Shown piece after piece: positions 50,826 to 59,627 of a DNA stretch of 64,000 nucleotides; the first letter of the stretch is position 1, and every line of letters starts with the position of its first letter. The position numbers were made by a program, and so were the translations under genes. Under the pieces are notes generated by a model, which was not told the DNA's origin, made no database searches, and worked only from the letters and a program-made list of their open reading frames with translations. The DNA is from Hyphomicrobium sp. NDB2Meth4 (lineage in GTDB: Bacteria > Pseudomonadota > Alphaproteobacteria > Rhizobiales > Hyphomicrobiaceae): the NCBI RefSeq assembly GCF_900117445.1, contig NZ_FPEJ01000013.1:434001-498000 (forward strand), given 5' to 3'.

Positions 50826-52852
50826 GCCGGCACCATCGTCTGATGAGTTTCGAAACCGTCTATTTCGGGGAAGAGTCCGCGCCGCAGACCGACGAGTCCC
50901 ATAAGTGCCTCATGCACGGAAGGTGTCTGTCGCTCTTCGAGGACCCTGCCTATTGCCGCATCTATGGTGGTGACAAGCGCAGCATCTCCGCCTTCGAGGT
51001 TGGCGCGGAAGTGACGCGCGACATCGACCAGAACGGATTCGACTGCGGCTTCCGCGCGAGGGGGCAGCAAGGCGCGCACCCGCCGCAGTTCGACGATATT
51101 GATGCCGCTGCGCACCTCTGCCAGCAACTCCTTCGTCCACTCGGCATCCTCCGGGGGTAGCGCGGCAAGGCGCGGCGCCATCAGCCCGACCCGATCGAGC
51201 ATCAGCGCGGCGAGTTCCAGTCCATGGCTTCGGCCGCCATGCGACGCCGAAAGAATGAGGTCACGCCGATTGACGTCGCGAAGGCGGTGCGCGCTCCACG
51301 CAGCCCCCACCGAACGCACCAGCCGGATCACGATGGCCGCCGTCCAAATCCCCACGAGCACGGCGATGGCCGAGTTCGCGAACGGCGTGAATTCGCCGAC
51401 CGCGCCGTTCTGGATAGCGATCATGCTGGTGCCGTTGACGGCGACGCCAGTCGCAAACACCGCTGTCCGCGGCTGCGCCATGAAGAGGCCGACGGTTATG
51501 AGCCAGGGCGCGAGGGCCAGGATCAGCATCTCGAATGTCGTCGCATGAGGGAGCACGCCGAACAGGTAGATTCCCGAGCAGATCGCGCCGACGATGGCCG
51601 CGTTGGCGAAACTAATGATGTAGGGAGCCGGATCGTCGAACGTCGCGAAGAACGAGCACGCTATCGCTGCCATCATCGGCGCGGCCGAGCCGTCCGGCCA
51701 GCCGGTTCCGATCCAGATCGCACAGGTGGCGACAATGGCAAGAAAAGCTCCGACGCCCGACAGCAGTGCCATGCCATGATCGCGGTGCCGGATAGACTGA
51801 ACATTGGCGCTGTACTCGAACGCCATCGGCTCGCTCAACGGTGTCCCGTTGCGCAGGAAGCCCTGTAGACGCCTCGTATCCTGGCGCAGGTTGATGAACT
51901 CCCTCAGCCGCATCAAGAGGCTGGCCAGAACCATATCTGTCCAGCGCGACCCAGGAGCGAGCGGAGGTTCGAGCGCGCTGGCTCGGGCTGAAAGCGCCCT
52001 CGCTACGTCGGGATCAGTCACATCTCCGTGCAGCCATTCTGCAGCATCGTGCAGCAGCTTTTGCACCGCGTCTGGTAACGCGTTTGCCCGGCGAAGGGCA
52101 CCGATGCGATCGGACATCGACGACGCAATCGGCAGAAACATCAGCATGTGCTGGCGTAGCGCGGTCAGTGCAGAGCCCGCCTTGGCCAGTCTGGACGACT
52201 CATAACGCAGAGAGGTCGCAAGGCTGTCCAGCGCGACGGCATCGGAGGCGAGCCGCAGCCGCTGACTTTGCGTGTCGAGGCTAGCGGGATGCCCCTCGAG
52301 AACTTCGATCGCCCATGCGCGAGCGCCCAAGATCCAATTGTCGAGACGCTGCGAGATGATCGGCAGCACTGACTGCGGAAACACGATGGACGAGACCGCG
52401 CTGGCGCATAGGATGCCGAGCGTGATCTCCTCGACGCGAGAGACGGCTACGTCGAAGATCGTGCCCGGCGCGTCCACCGTCGGAAAGCCGACGATCGCCG
52501 CAGTATAGCCGGCGAGCATTGGCACATAGCTGCGCGGTGTGCGATCGAGCAGCGACAGGTAAAGGCAGCCCGCCACCCATGCCGCAATCGCAACCGTCAG
52601 CAGCTCCGGCGAATTGACGAGGTTCGGCACCAGGACGACACTCACTGCAGCCCCAAGCAGCGTTCCGAGCACGCGATAGAGGGCCTTTGAACGTGTCGCG
52701 CCCGCGAGCACTTGGCTGGTGATGAAGACAGTGGTCAACGCCCAGTAGGGTCGTGCGAGGTCGAACCACATCGCCAAGTAGAGCGCGATGATCGCCGCTG
52801 AGAATGTTTTCAGCGCGAACAGCAAGTCGCGCGCAGTCGGAAGGGCTACCAT
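50822..52852 (-). CDS. FUSC-family transporter (AaeB-like)
   Basis: Aromatic-acid exporter-type membrane protein of 676 residues. The N-terminal block of helices begins LLFALKTFSAAIIALYLAMWFDLARPYWALTTVFITSQVLAG, an FUSC hallmark, and a second block lies around 330-470. A soluble C-terminal region follows. ATG 52852 is correct; the frame continuing to 53113 runs through the tRNA-Thr gene on the same strand and is not coding. It is the first gene of the three-gene efflux operon. No LysR-type regulator adjoins it. Confidence 0.9.
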   Translation of the reverse strand: MVALPTARDLLFALKTFSAAIIALYLAMWFDLARPYWALTTVFITSQVLAGATRSKALYRVLGTLLGAAVSVVLVPNLVNSPELLTVAIAAWVAGCLYLSLLDRTPRSYVPMLAGYTAAIVGFPTVDAPGTIFDVAVSRVEEITLGILCASAVSSIVFPQSVLPIISQRLDNWILGARAWAIEVLEGHPASLDTQSQRLRLASDAVALDSLATSLRYESSRLAKAGSALTALRQHMLMFLPIASSMSDRIGALRRANALPDAVQKLLHDAAEWLHGDVTDPDVARALSARASALEPPLAPGSRWTDMVLASLLMRLREFINLRQDTRRLQGFLRNGTPLSEPMAFEYSANVQSIRHRDHGMALLSGVGAFLAIVATCAIWIGTGWPDGSAAPMMAAIACSFFATFDDPAPYIISFANAAIVGAICSGIYLFGVLPHATTFEMLILALAPWLITVGLFMAQPRTAVFATGVAVNGTSMIAIQNGAVGEFTPFANSAIAVLVGIWTAAIVIRLVRSVGAAWSAHRLRDVNRRDLILSASHGGRSHGLELAALMLDRVGLMAPRLAALPPEDAEWTKELLAEVRSGINIVELRRVRALLPPRAEAAVESVLVDVARHFRANLEGGDAALVTTIDAAIGRVLEERQTPSVHEALMGLVGLRRGLFPEIDGFETHQTMVPA

Positions 52853-52959
52853 CGAGTTGAACTCTGGGCGGGCCGCAGCGGGCGTGTGGCGCCTCGAGCT
52901 GTGCCCTGAGGGTTGCCAGTCGCGCCTTAATTTTTCGCTGTGTCTGTAGTCGGTTGGGA

Positions 52960-53035
<76 letters not shown>

Positions 53036-53196
53036 ATCGCGGCCCGAGAGGGCACGCGGCTGCCTTATACAGCGCGTCGGCCGCGAGTGCCAATGCGCCA
53101 GATGCACCGCCACGGTGCGTCGATTAGGCCTTCATTATCCATATCCTGACATGGTGACGGCAGTTGCGTCGAGTTCATCAAGTCGAGGGTAAGCGC

Positions 53197-53559
53197 ATGC
53201 GTTTTGGTTCATTGCTCGCCGTCATCGGCATCGCCGGCACCATCGGCTTTGCTGGAGCGGCGCCCGCCCAGGCAGAGTGGTGCCGGGCTCCCAGGGGAGT
53301 GGCCTGCGGGCCAGCACCCGTCAGCCACTTCATCTACTATCCACGCTATTCCAACGTCTATTATTGGGCGACGCTCGTTCCGTACCCGGGCGCCTATCCC
53401 TACATGGCGCGCGGCTATTACGACCGCTACTACCGTCCTTATGGCCAATATGCCCGCCGCTTCTGGCAACCGCGCCGTGCGCGCGTTGCGCCGGTTGCGG
53501 TCGCATATCCAGTGGCAGCTCCACCTCCCGGCTGCTGCGCGGAAGGGCCCATCAAGTAG
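53197..53559 (+). CDS. Secreted tyrosine-rich protein, unknown function
   Basis: A 120-residue protein with a signal peptide (FGSLLAVIGIAGTIGFAGAAPAQA) and a mature part rich in Tyr, Pro, Arg (YYPRYSNVYYWATLVPYPGAYPYMARGYYDRYYRPYGQYARR). It ends with vicinal cysteines (PGCCAEG). GAGGG precedes ATG 53197. Similar YPR-rich secreted proteins are common and uncharacterised in rhizobia; an outer-surface or matrix role is possible. Confidence 0.75.
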   Translation: MRFGSLLAVIGIAGTIGFAGAAPAQAEWCRAPRGVACGPAPVSHFIYYPRYSNVYYWATLVPYPGAYPYMARGYYDRYYRPYGQYARRFWQPRRARVAPVAVAYPVAAPPPGCCAEGPIK

Positions 53560-53597
53560 ATCGCGAATGGTGGCCGGGTTACGCCCGGCCGCCGTTC

Positions 53598-54437
53598 TTA
53601 TTGTGCGTGATGCGTCCGCTTGAATGCGGCGTGGTGCAGGCTGATCGCCGCCGCGTTCGACACGTTGAGGCTGCCGATTGGCCCGCTGGTGGAAATCCGC
53701 ACCAGCCGGTCGCAGCTCTCCCGCGTCAGCTCTCGCAATCCCTTGCCTTCCGCACCGAACACCAGCGCCAGCCGGCCGGTCAGTGGCTCGGTTTCGAGCG
53801 CATGTTCGGATGAGCCTTCGAGCCCCAGCACTGTCGTGCCGTGCTCTTTCAATTCCGCGATCGTGCGCGCCAGGTTCTGCACCAGCGCCACCGGCACCAG
53901 CTCCAGCGCGCCCGAGGCCGACTTGGCCAGCGTGCCATCGAGCGGCGCGCTGTGCCGCCGCGTCATGATGAGGCCCGCTGCGCCAAACACCGCTGCCGAG
54001 CGCAGAATGGCGCCCACGTTGTGCGGGTCGGTCACTTGGTCGAGGACGACGAGGGGGCCGGCATCGGCGCGAGCTACGAGCTCGAACACGTCAGGCTCTT
54101 CCAGCGGTTCGGTCTCGAGCATCACGCCCTGATGCACCGTATCGGCACCTAGCAGCCGGTCGAGATCGCGCGGGCTGACCCGTTCCGGCGCGACATGCCT
54201 CGCCGCCACCGCCTCCGACAGACGATTCTCTGCATTCTCGGTCATCAGCAGCCGCAGAATCGATCGCCCGGGATTGCGCAGGGCAGCCTCGACCGCATGC
54301 ACGCCATAAAGCTGCACGTGACCGTCAGGGGCGCCTTTGGGCCCGTGATCGGCGGATCGATGGCGCTGGGGGCCGCGCGGACCGTTTTTGCGCGGCCGCT
54401 GGCCGTATTTTTGGCGGGGGGATGTGGGCTTCATCAT
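53598..54437 (-). CDS. rlmB: 23S rRNA 2'-O-methyltransferase, TrmH/RlmB type
   Basis: SPOUT-class RNA ribose methyltransferase of 279 residues. An Arg-rich N-terminus is followed by the substrate-binding domain (LYGVHAVEAALRNPGRSILRLL) and then the knotted SAM domain: LVVLDQVTDPHNVGAILRSAAVFGAAGLI, ALVFGAEGKGLRELTRESCD and IGSLNVSNAAAISLHHA are the three TrmH motifs. It would modify G2251 of 23S rRNA in E. coli numbering. It lies just left of tRNA-Tyr, at the edge of the chromosomal backbone. Confidence 0.92.
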   Translation of the reverse strand: MMKPTSPRQKYGQRPRKNGPRGPQRHRSADHGPKGAPDGHVQLYGVHAVEAALRNPGRSILRLLMTENAENRLSEAVAARHVAPERVSPRDLDRLLGADTVHQGVMLETEPLEEPDVFELVARADAGPLVVLDQVTDPHNVGAILRSAAVFGAAGLIMTRRHSAPLDGTLAKSASGALELVPVALVQNLARTIAELKEHGTTVLGLEGSSEHALETEPLTGRLALVFGAEGKGLRELTRESCDRLVRISTSGPIGSLNVSNAAAISLHHAAFKRTHHAQ

Positions 54438-54578
54438 TCAGCTCGTGGCAGGGAGGCGCATCCTGCCGCTTTTCCATTTGACATCCAAGGGCCTCCTGCG
54501 GATAAACGCCTCCGCCCCGCCGCCCCTAGCGCGGGGCGATTTCATTTAGGTGCCAAGGCACCTCAATGGATGGTGTGA

Positions 54579-54663
54579 GGAGGGGTGCCCGAGTGGCTAA
54601 AGGGGACGGACTGTAAATCCGTTGGCTTCGCCTACGCTGGTTCGAATCCAGCCCCCTCCACCA
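54579..54663 (+). tRNA. tRNA-Tyr (GUA), integration site
   Basis: An 85-base class II tRNA including encoded CCA. The acceptor is GGAGGGG/CCCCTCC, the anticodon stem ACGGA/TCCGT holds CTGTAAA (anticodon GUA), a long variable arm follows, and the T arm is CTGGTTCGAATCCAG. The recombinase gene on the opposite strand overlaps its last 32 bases, which marks the 3' end of this tRNA as an attachment site. Confidence 0.95.
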
Positions 54664-56197
54664 ATCCATACTTCCCTGTTCTAATCGCCTGCAAAGCCTT
54701 GAAGGGGTAGGCGATTTCACCGGTTCGATAACCCTCTTTTCGGTTGTAGTGCAGACCACGGCCAAACAGGAGTTTGGGCACCAATCTGCGCGAGGGCAGG
54801 TGGTCGGAAGCCCACATTTTCCGGGGGTTTGCGATGAAGGACAGGGCGGTTCGATAACCCAGATTGAAGTCGATTACTTCCTCGCCGCGTGAGGCGAGTC
54901 TTTCCTGCAGAACGATCCTGCGCTCCTGCAGCTTGCGCACCTCCGCTTCATAGGCCGCGATCAGCACGCCGTTGTCGGCGGCGATGAGACGTTCCATGAG
55001 CTGACTGCTCTTGCGCTCGATCTCCGTGAGTTCGGCCTTCAGCGTCTGGTGCTGTTCGGCTTGGCCCTTGCGTCCTGCCGCCCAGACTTCCGAGACCAGC
55101 TCATGAAAGGCGTCGATGAGAGGCGCATCGGGCCGGATGGCATCCAGCAACGTTTCGAAGTCACCCTCGATTCGCTCCTTGCGGATCGATTTGCGGCTCT
55201 CTTCGCAGCCCTTGGCCTGACAGAAGTAATAGGGATACTGGCCGTTGCGACCCTTCGACCAGCCAGCGGACATTGTGTGCCCGCAGCAGGCGCAGGCGAC
55301 GATGCCGCGCAAGGGAAAGTCTTCTCGCGTGTCCTTGCGTAGCGCGCCTACCGGGCGGCCCTTCAGACGTTCCAATACGCGCAGGTGCGTTTCGTAAGTG
55401 ATGAGGGGCTCGTGCTTTCCAAGCAAAGGCGCGATGCCCCACTGAGGGGCGTCGATATATCCGGCATAGGTGGGCCGCTCCAGCATCTCCCGGATTTTCT
55501 GCAGATGAACGGTCTTGCCGTGCCGGCTCGTGAAGCCCGGCTTGCCTTCCAAAAACCGCTTGATCTCCATCTGGCTCGCAAAGCGGCCGGTCGCAAACCC
55601 TTCCAGAACTTCGCGGACGATTGATGCCGTGGGTTCATCCGGCACAAGGATCTTCCCGTGACCGGGCTTTCGCTCGTAGCGGTAGCCGACGGGGTTGGCG
55701 AAAACCCAGTACCCGCTCATGACGCGGGCGCGCATGCGGTTGACAACCTGCTCGGCGTTCTTCTGGCGCTGATGCTGGGAAACGGAGGCCAGAAGGTTCT
55801 CGACAAGAATGCTGTCGGAATCCTCACCGAACTCGATGGAGGGGCTTTCCAGCTTGCCGCCTGCGTCGTCTATCGAATCCCTGAGCTGTCTGTGTGCCAC
55901 CACGTCGCGTGCAAGGCGGCTGATATCGTCGATGATGACGATGTGGCGCGCATGGGTGCGATGCTTGCGCAGGAAGCCCAGAAGCAGCTGCACGGCGGGC
56001 CGGTCGATCATGCCGCCTGAGACGCCTTCATCACGGAAGACCTGCACCACCTCATAGCCCCTGTGCCGCGCATATTCGCGGCAGCGCGTTTCCTGCGAGG
56101 CAAGGCCATCGCCCTCCTTCATCTGCCGCTGGCTGGAGACGCGGCAATAGATAACGGCTTGGGCAGGCGAGGCATTGAGTGCAGTGGTCTTGGTCAT
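54632..56197 (-). CDS. Large serine site-specific recombinase
   Basis: Integrase/excisionase of 521 residues. The resolvase domain begins VIYCRVSSQRQ with nucleophilic serine near residue 21; RDEGVSGGMIDRP and IDDISRLARD follow. A recombinase domain spans about 180-300, and a zinc ribbon has CACCGHTM and CQAKGCEE cysteine pairs at about 315-350. A coiled-coil region lies near 390-450. The final residues LVEGAGFEPA come from the complementary strand of tRNA-Tyr, so integration regenerates the tRNA and sets the recombinase C-terminus. It overlaps the small upstream gene by four bases. Confidence 0.93.
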   Translation of the reverse strand: MTKTTALNASPAQAVIYCRVSSQRQMKEGDGLASQETRCREYARHRGYEVVQVFRDEGVSGGMIDRPAVQLLLGFLRKHRTHARHIVIIDDISRLARDVVAHRQLRDSIDDAGGKLESPSIEFGEDSDSILVENLLASVSQHQRQKNAEQVVNRMRARVMSGYWVFANPVGYRYERKPGHGKILVPDEPTASIVREVLEGFATGRFASQMEIKRFLEGKPGFTSRHGKTVHLQKIREMLERPTYAGYIDAPQWGIAPLLGKHEPLITYETHLRVLERLKGRPVGALRKDTREDFPLRGIVACACCGHTMSAGWSKGRNGQYPYYFCQAKGCEESRKSIRKERIEGDFETLLDAIRPDAPLIDAFHELVSEVWAAGRKGQAEQHQTLKAELTEIERKSSQLMERLIAADNGVLIAAYEAEVRKLQERRIVLQERLASRGEEVIDFNLGYRTALSFIANPRKMWASDHLPSRRLVPKLLFGRGLHYNRKEGYRTGEIAYPFKALQAIRTGKYGLVEGAGFEPA

Positions 56198-56493
56198 GAT
56201 CGTGTCGTCTTTGTTTTTGGTTTTGGCTCCGCCTCCAGCACGGCAAGGTGCTCGGCGTAGTCTTCCAGCACCGGATCGTTGGCGGATTGCTCGAAGAATT
56301 CTACTACATTGAAGTTGCTCATGGAATCATTATCGTTCGCGGGCTGCAGGAGCTGGCAGGCGTGCCGCCCGAAGGCGAGATCGGCGAACGTCTCGGCAAT
56401 CGCATACAGCGCCTCGATGATATCCCGCTCTTGCTCTGGGCTGAGGTCATACTCTTTGAAGTAGTGGCGGTACTTGTCGATGTCGCGCGGCAT
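56194..56493 (-). CDS. Small acidic protein coupled to the recombinase
   Basis: A 99-residue protein whose stop overlaps the recombinase start by four bases. YFKEYDLSPEQERDIIEALYAIAETFADLAFG is an amphipathic helical region; the C-terminus EDYAEHLAVLEAEPKPKTKTTRS is charged. Proteins of this type commonly precede serine recombinases in alphaproteobacterial elements. It might be a recombination directionality factor or a structural helper, but this is a guess from position. Confidence 0.75.
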   Translation of the reverse strand: MPRDIDKYRHYFKEYDLSPEQERDIIEALYAIAETFADLAFGRHACQLLQPANDNDSMSNFNVVEFFEQSANDPVLEDYAEHLAVLEAEPKPKTKTTRS

Positions 56494-56616
56494 CCCTGCT
56501 CCCTTTCCCGCATCGGCGCGCCCGCCAGATTGGGACAGCAGCGCGGACTAGCGATTATGGAAACACTATGCGCGCTGCGCCGCCCGCGATCGGGTGGAAC
56601 CCTGATGGGCGAAAGT

Positions 56617-56650
56617 GCCCGGCTCAAGAGGCCGGGCGCGATTTTTTTTT
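56617..56650 (+). terminator. Rho-independent terminator, plus orientation
   Basis: GCCCGGC (56617-56623) and GCCGGGC (56631-56637) form a seven-pair stem followed, after GCGA, by nine T. No plus-strand gene in the element ends here, so it may end an unannotated plus-strand transcript or act as a barrier between the two minus-strand blocks. Confidence 0.65.
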
Positions 56651-56659
56651 GAGAATGGC

Positions 56660-56869
56660 TCAAGCGGGATCAGCGGGAATCTCTTGCTGTTCCCACACCT
56701 CGCATTCGGTGCTGCCGTCCTTGCAGGTGAATCCTTCATCGCCGTATTCGCAAAAATCAGTCTCGGCGCGTTTTATGGCTTCTTCGGCGCTCTCGGCCTC
56801 GATCCACCTGACATAACTGCTCCACTCGACCAGATTGACGAGATAGCGTTTGCGGGGGCTGGTGGTCAT
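56660..56869 (-). CDS. Small element-encoded protein
   Basis: A 69-residue acidic protein beginning MTTSPRKRYLVNLVEWSSYVRWIEAESAEEAIKRAE, with two cysteines. The pattern VNLVEWSSYVRWIEAESAEEA resembles a phage DpnD/PcfM-type short domain in outline. Function is unknown. The start overlaps the upstream stop (ATGA). Confidence 0.7.
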   Translation of the reverse strand: MTTSPRKRYLVNLVEWSSYVRWIEAESAEEAIKRAETDFCEYGDEGFTCKDGSTECEVWEQQEIPADPA

Positions 56870-57093
56870 GCGCCGCCGCCTTTCATCGTCCGGTGCAGGG
56901 CAATGGTGGCGCGGTGCAGTTGCAGGGCGGTTTCCAAGTCCTGCTCGATGATCAGCAGCGCGCCGATAGCCTCATTGCGGCGCTCGTGCTTGATGGCCTC
57001 ATGCGCTTCGGCGCTGTAATGTACGGCTGATAACAAGCGCTGGTCTATAGCGTTGATCAGCACGGCCAGCGTGCGGTTTTCGGATGTGCTCAT
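56866..57093 (-). CDS. Small helical element-encoded protein
   Basis: A 75-residue protein from ATG 57093, with GGAGAAAAAACC upstream. It is entirely helical in character (LINAIDQRLLSAVHYSAEAHEAIKHERRNEAIGALLIIEQDLETALQLHRATIALH). The frame upstream to 57276 crosses the methylase 3' end and is not used. No family recognised. Confidence 0.7.
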   Translation of the reverse strand: MSTSENRTLAVLINAIDQRLLSAVHYSAEAHEAIKHERRNEAIGALLIIEQDLETALQLHRATIALHRTMKGGGA

Positions 57094-57137
57094 GGTTTTT
57101 TCTCCTTCTTGTTTGAGCGTTGGGTAGTGACCGCGCC

Positions 57138-57743
57138 CTATTGGAAGGGCGCGGTTGAGAGCCAGCGGATGACGGAATCGCCCTCGTGCGCGTGATCCCA
57201 GATCAGCCACGCATAGCGGTGCTTCAATGTGTGGGCGGTGGCGCGGGCCGGATCGCCCAAGGGGAAACACACGCATTCATCCAGCGCATAAATCACGCTC
57301 GGCGGGCGGCGCACGAAATCATCATGCCGCTTGGGATGGCAGAGCGAGGCGATGTTTAAGAGCATGGCCACGCGCCCGCCTTTGTCAGCGGTGAAGGCTA
57401 ACGCCTTCTCTACAAACCTGTCGGCCATGCCCCAGCCGTAAGGCGGGTTCGTCACGATGTTGCGGGCAAAGGGCTTTTCTAGTTTGAGGAAGTCATAGCC
57501 GGGATGGCCGTAGCCCCAATCGGTAATGTCGGTGGCGATGACATCATAACCGGCCCGCACCAATTCCTTGCTGATAGCGCCGTCACCGCAAGCGGGTTCC
57601 CAGATGTCGCCCTCAAAACGCTCCGCCGAAAGCAGGGCGCGGATGGCGCTTGGCGGTGTCGGGTAAAACTCAAAGGCCGCGCGGCGCTCCGGCACGCGCG
57701 GCTTAAAGTAAGTTGGGTAATCAAAATCAGCAGTGACGCGCAT
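57138..57743 (-). CDS. DNA N6-adenine-methylase-like protein
   Basis: SAM-dependent methyltransferase of 201 residues. EFYPTPPSAIRALLSAE and WEPACGDGAISKELVRAGY form the SAM site, and NIVTNPPYGWGMAD (99-104 the NPPY catalytic motif) is the N6-adenine class signature. There is no target-recognition domain, so it is a minimal phage-type methylase. ATG 57743 follows AAGGAGCCGCCCC. It could protect the element DNA or regulate it; alternatively it may be RNA- or protein-directed. Confidence 0.85.
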   Translation of the reverse strand: MRVTADFDYPTYFKPRVPERRAAFEFYPTPPSAIRALLSAERFEGDIWEPACGDGAISKELVRAGYDVIATDITDWGYGHPGYDFLKLEKPFARNIVTNPPYGWGMADRFVEKALAFTADKGGRVAMLLNIASLCHPKRHDDFVRRPPSVIYALDECVCFPLGDPARATAHTLKHRYAWLIWDHAHEGDSVIRWLSTAPFQ

Positions 57744-57770
57744 GGGGCGGCTCCTTGGTCGGTTCTTCAA

Positions 57771-57802
57771 AACCCCTTAAAAAGAGGGGTTCGCATGAAC
57801 CC
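57771..57802. promoter_or_regulatory. Two overlapping alternative hairpins upstream of the methylase gene
   Basis: AACCCCT (57771-57777) can pair with AGGGGTT (57785-57791). GGGTTC (57787-57792) can instead pair with GAACCC (57797-57802). The two stems share five bases and exclude each other. They lie 28-59 bases before the methylase start on the transcribed strand, where a switch or attenuator could act. Confidence 0.5.
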
Positions 57803-57828
57803 TTGGCCCTCGCCGAGAGCGGGGAGCC

Positions 57829-57924
57829 AAGTGCAAGGAGGCTCCGAACGAGGGGGCCCCACGGATCAGTGGGGAGACGTTTGGATGCCTTGCGCGCGGC
57901 AGGGGCGGAGCCCCTTAGGCACTT
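57829..57924. other. Long imperfect inverted repeat with internal hairpin, possible structured RNA
   Basis: AAGTGCAAGGAGGCTCCG (57829-57846) pairs imperfectly with CGGAGCCCCTTAGGCACTT (57906-57924). Inside it, CCCCAC (57857-57862) pairs with GTGGGG (57869-57874). A further stem CCCCGGCC/GGCCGGGG stands at 57999-58018. The whole 57744-58055 gap has no gene. It may be a non-coding RNA, a transcript end, or a protein-bound element. Confidence 0.5.
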
Positions 57925-58055
57925 CACTTCGCGTCAGGGATGGAAGCCCGAAGGGCCGAGACAAGCGGGACGCGCAGGCTCGGCGCGCTACAGCCCGGCC
58001 CCGGCCAATGGGCCGGGGAGACGCTCAAAAATGCATTCTCAAGCTCAACGTTGAT

Positions 58056-59627
58056 TTAAGTGACTTTTTGAAGGATGCGGTCGATCAACGATTTAGCAGC
58101 GATCCTATTGGTGGAGCACTCGTAGATCAGAGCGAACATTTGCTCGTACATTCTTCGCTTTGCCGTCGGAAGATCTGCCAGAGGTGATTCTTCCAATTTG
58201 GCCCTAAGAACTTTGTCGAGTTTTTTTTGTGTCGCCCGAACCCGCGCCGCTAGGGCGTCTTCTGGGCCTAAGTCGAGGCCATCCATTTTCGCAATCTTTT
58301 CCATTGCGCCTATTGCTCGCTCAGCGCCGCGCGCAAATTCCGTTCGCTTCGCGGCTGCCAGCGTTCCTTGAGCGATGATAGCAATCTTTTCTTCGGCAAC
58401 CGCGGACTGCATGTCAAAGTCGCGCAGCCACTTCCGTTTGATTGAACTCGTGCGGCAGCGTCGCGACAAGTCCCGCGCAATGGGAGCAATTTGATTGAGG
58501 AGATTATTGAAGTGAGTGTTCTGCTCAAAATGATCGCGCCGTCCGTTTGGGACGATCCGCTCATCGAGGATGTGCACTTCGCCTACTACCCAGCCGCTGA
58601 AGCGACTTTCGGTAAACAGCTCTTCCAGGAGCAAATGGTCGCCGACCTGGATGTTTCCGACACGAAGTCTTAGTCCCTTGACGAGGCTACCCTGGGGAAT
58701 CGCTCCCGCATAGCTGTGGTGGAGCAGCCAACAGATGGCTGAGGGCTGACCATCCATTCCTGTCAAGTGAACGAACTCGACGTCGGTGTAGGAGTCGGCA
58801 CTCTCGCTGCCAACATCAAGCTCATTTCGGAATGGTCGGAACACTGGTTCTTCAAGGCCACTGATGACGACCCGCAGATCGCCAAGCGGGACGTTGGCCT
58901 TCAACGCAGAAGCAATCTCTGCTCCGAACTTGAAGGTCGGCGCGAAGGGGACCGGCGCGACCTGGCTAATGTAGTCAGCTACCGCTTCAGGACTGAGGAG
59001 ACGGTCGTTCTTGTGTCGAATGATCCCCTTTAATTCCACCTCGAAGAAATGTGGTGGCCAATCGTCGCCGTTGGTCTTGTGGTGGGTTACCACATCGACG
59101 ATCACGTCGCGCAAGTCAGCTTCACTCTCCGTGGATCGGAGAGCCGACTTCAAGCGACGGCAATCCCACCGCAGCTCTGAGATGTTGGATTCTCCACGCG
59201 CGCGTGATCGAAAAATGAGTTCCTGACAATATCCAAGTCCCGCCAGCCTGCCGACACCACGAAAGCCCCGCGCGGCTGCTCCGCGCTTCGAGCTTGCGCC
59301 AAGCGCAGTCATTTTCCGCGTAAACTGGCGACTGGGAATGCCAATACCATTGTCGCGAATACGCACGGTGCGGTTGGCCCCGTCGATAGATAGTTCGACG
59401 GCACCTTCATCGCTCTCACTGAGAACGCCCTTTTGTTTGGCTTCATCGATGGCGTCGGCCGCATTCTGAAGATATTCGCGATAGATCGTCATAGGATCGA
59501 CGTACATCGCGCTGCTCAGCAGCTCGAGAATATCTCGACCTATTGTAATATCGTTTGCTTGTACGGCCGAGATGGACTTGTCAGAACGATCAAGACTGCT
59601 GGCAGAGATCGAGTGGGTCCGTGTCAT
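58056..59627 (-). CDS. GHKL (Hsp90/MORC-like) ATPase
   Basis: ATPase of 523 residues. The Bergerat fold is clear: N-box YREYLQNAADAIDEA (Glu51, Asn55), VRIRDNGIGIPS (Asp92), and ARGFRGVGRLAGLG (120-132). A second domain with similarity in layout to HtpG or MutL/MORC middle domains spans about 200-400, and a long helical, charged tail ends the protein. It has no kinase H-box, so it is not a sensor kinase. It overlaps the radical SAM gene by four bases. Such GHKL ATPases occur in restriction-modification-like operons beside SNF2 ATPases, and a nucleic-acid clamp role is plausible. Confidence 0.85.
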   Translation of the reverse strand: MTRTHSISASSLDRSDKSISAVQANDITIGRDILELLSSAMYVDPMTIYREYLQNAADAIDEAKQKGVLSESDEGAVELSIDGANRTVRIRDNGIGIPSRQFTRKMTALGASSKRGAAARGFRGVGRLAGLGYCQELIFRSRARGESNISELRWDCRRLKSALRSTESEADLRDVIVDVVTHHKTNGDDWPPHFFEVELKGIIRHKNDRLLSPEAVADYISQVAPVPFAPTFKFGAEIASALKANVPLGDLRVVISGLEEPVFRPFRNELDVGSESADSYTDVEFVHLTGMDGQPSAICWLLHHSYAGAIPQGSLVKGLRLRVGNIQVGDHLLLEELFTESRFSGWVVGEVHILDERIVPNGRRDHFEQNTHFNNLLNQIAPIARDLSRRCRTSSIKRKWLRDFDMQSAVAEEKIAIIAQGTLAAAKRTEFARGAERAIGAMEKIAKMDGLDLGPEDALAARVRATQKKLDKVLRAKLEESPLADLPTAKRRMYEQMFALIYECSTNRIAAKSLIDRILQKVT

